Shown piece after piece: positions 62,434 to 64,000 of a stretch of 64,000 nucleotides of DNA. Every line of letters starts with the position of its first letter. Position 1 is the first letter of the stretch. The position numbers were made by a program, and so were the translations under genes. This DNA comes from Piscicola geometra (taxonomy: Eukaryota; Annelida; Clitellata; Hirudinida; Piscicolidae): contig OX030963.1 in the NCBI GenBank assembly GCA_943735955.1, positions 7,832,431 to 7,896,430 on the forward strand. Direction: 5' to 3'. The notes below the pieces were generated by a model. That model ran no database searches, was not told the origin of the DNA, and saw only the letters and a list, made by a program, of their open reading frames with translations.

Positions 62434-62659
62434 TACTCGAATAATATTATTAACATTTTAAGAATTTAAAATGATTTGATTTTATTTAGAGTTAGATTAG
62501 AGACATTCAAATAAATGGGATGATTTCCATTTTTAGAGTTTTATTAATTAAATAAGTTTCAAGGTTTTCAAAAAATTTAAATTATAATTTTGAAGCGCTC
62601 AACTTTAAAGTGTATGAAAAAAAATACATAGGTTCTGTGTAGCATTGTCGCACTGTGAA

Positions 62660-64000
62660 AACACGTCCATGCATCCCGCAACCACCTATCCATCCATGCA
62701 ACAACCTATGCATCCATGATCCATCCATGCAACAACCTATGCATCCATTCATCCATCCATACAACAACTTATGCATCCATGATCCATCCATGCAACAACC
62801 TATGCATCCATTCATCCATCCATGCAACAACCGGTACATTCATCCATCCATGCAACTACCTATGCATCCATTCATTCATCCATGCAACAACCTATGCATC
62901 CATTCATCAATCCATGCAACAACCTATGCATCCATTCATCTATCCATGCAACAACCTATGCATCCATGATCCATCCATGCAACAACCTATGCATCCATCC
63001 ATGCAACAACCTATGCATCCATTCATCCATCTATACAAAAACCTATGCATCTATTCATCCATCCATGCAACAACCTATGCATCCATTCATTCATCTATAC
63101 AAAAACCTATGCATCTATTCATCCATTCATGCAACAACCTATGCATCCATTCATCCATCCATGCAACAACCTATGCATCCATTCATCCATCTATACAAAA
63201 ACCTATGCATCCATTCATCCATCCATGCAACAACCTATGCATCTATTCATCCATCTATGCAACAACCTATGCATCCATTCATCCATTCATGCAAAAACCA
63301 ATGCATCTATTCATCCATCCATGCAACAACCTATGCATCCATTCATCCATCTATACAAAAACCTCTGCATCTATTCATCCATTCATGCAAAAACCAATGC
63401 ATCCATTTATCCATCCATGCAACAACCTATGCATCCATTCATTTATCCATGCAAAAACCTATGCATCCATTCATCCTTCCATGCAACAACCTATGCATCT
63501 ATTCATCCATCCATGCAACAACCTATGCATCCATTCATCCATCCATGCAAAAACCTATGCATCCATTCATCCATTCACGCAACAACCTATGCATCCATTC
63601 ATCCTTCCATGCAACATCCCATTCATCCATCCATGCAACAACTGGTACATTCATCCATCCATGCAACTACCTATGCATCCATTCATCCATCCATGCAACA
63701 ACCTATGCATCCATTCATCCATCCATGCAACAACCTATGCATCCATTCATCCATCCCTGCAACAAACTATGCATCCATTCATCCATCCATGCAACAACCT
63801 ATGCATCCATTCATCCATACCTGCATTAACCTATGCATCCATTCATCCATCCATGCAAAAACCTATGCATCCATTCATCCATTCACGCAACAACCTATGC
63901 ATCCATTCATCCATCCCTGCAAAAACCTATGCATCCATTCATCCATTCACGCAACAACCTATGCATCCATTCATCCATCCATGCAAAAACCTATGCATCC
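62660..64000. repeat. 32-bp minisatellite, about 42 copies
   Basis: Unit built from ATCCATCCATGCAACAACCT followed by ATGCATCCATTC, with variants (TACAAAAACC, TTCACGCAAC) and short deletions. All frames are open for long stretches because ATG and CAT recur without stops. Runs off the window end. Confidence 0.97.

Noticed and set aside
62655..63829. His/Pro/Cys repeat protein of 335 residues
   Set aside because: 32-bp minisatellite; other frames are equally open and there is no non-repeat coding context.

Overview
The window is nuclear DNA of an invertebrate-type metazoan. Three genes with canonical GT-AG introns and animal orthologues can be assembled exon by exon. Their exons are GC-rich, while introns and spacers are AT-rich and packed with satellites, non-LTR retrotransposons, hAT and Tc1 DNA transposons and tRNA-derived SINEs. 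I cannot fix the phylum from the sequence. One 200-N assembly gap lies at 3793-3992.

Layout. 1-3792: a 24-bp minisatellite running into the gap. 4451-8777 (+): a six-exon short-chain dehydrogenase/reductase of the retinol-dehydrogenase type (349 aa). 11104-32586 (-): 17 exons of an ABCD4-like ABC half-transporter with five very large intronic arrays, two DNA transposons (19853-21356 and 21388-23374) and one LINE (24.9-26.3 kb). The first exons of this gene were not found. 33-51.7 kb: gene-free, with satellites and four LINE copies (34.1-37.1, 39.4-41.0, 42.5-45.7 and 47.8-50.3 kb). 51749-62116 (+): UBE2J2 (225 aa, six exons). Its 8-kb third intron carries two hAT elements with perfect 8-bp target duplications and a 2.2-kb tandem duplication; a third hAT-like element sits in intron 2. 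62.64-64.0 kb: a 32-bp minisatellite.

The three genes do not form an obvious pathway. UBE2J2 is a tail-anchored ER ubiquitin-conjugating enzyme, ABCD4 a lysosomal/ER cobalamin transporter family, and the SDR an NAD(P)-dependent oxidoreductase.

The most unusual theme is that tandem arrays are anchored at exon-intron junctions. The 24-bp array at 17.47-19.1 kb looks like about 68 degenerate copies of the next exon's own 3' splice site plus first codons. The 22-bp array at 28.3-31.6 kb repeats the 5' splice donor of the exon it abuts. Another exon has its acceptor and first codons triplicated in the intron. Almost all long open frames in the window are frames through such repeats and are not proteins.
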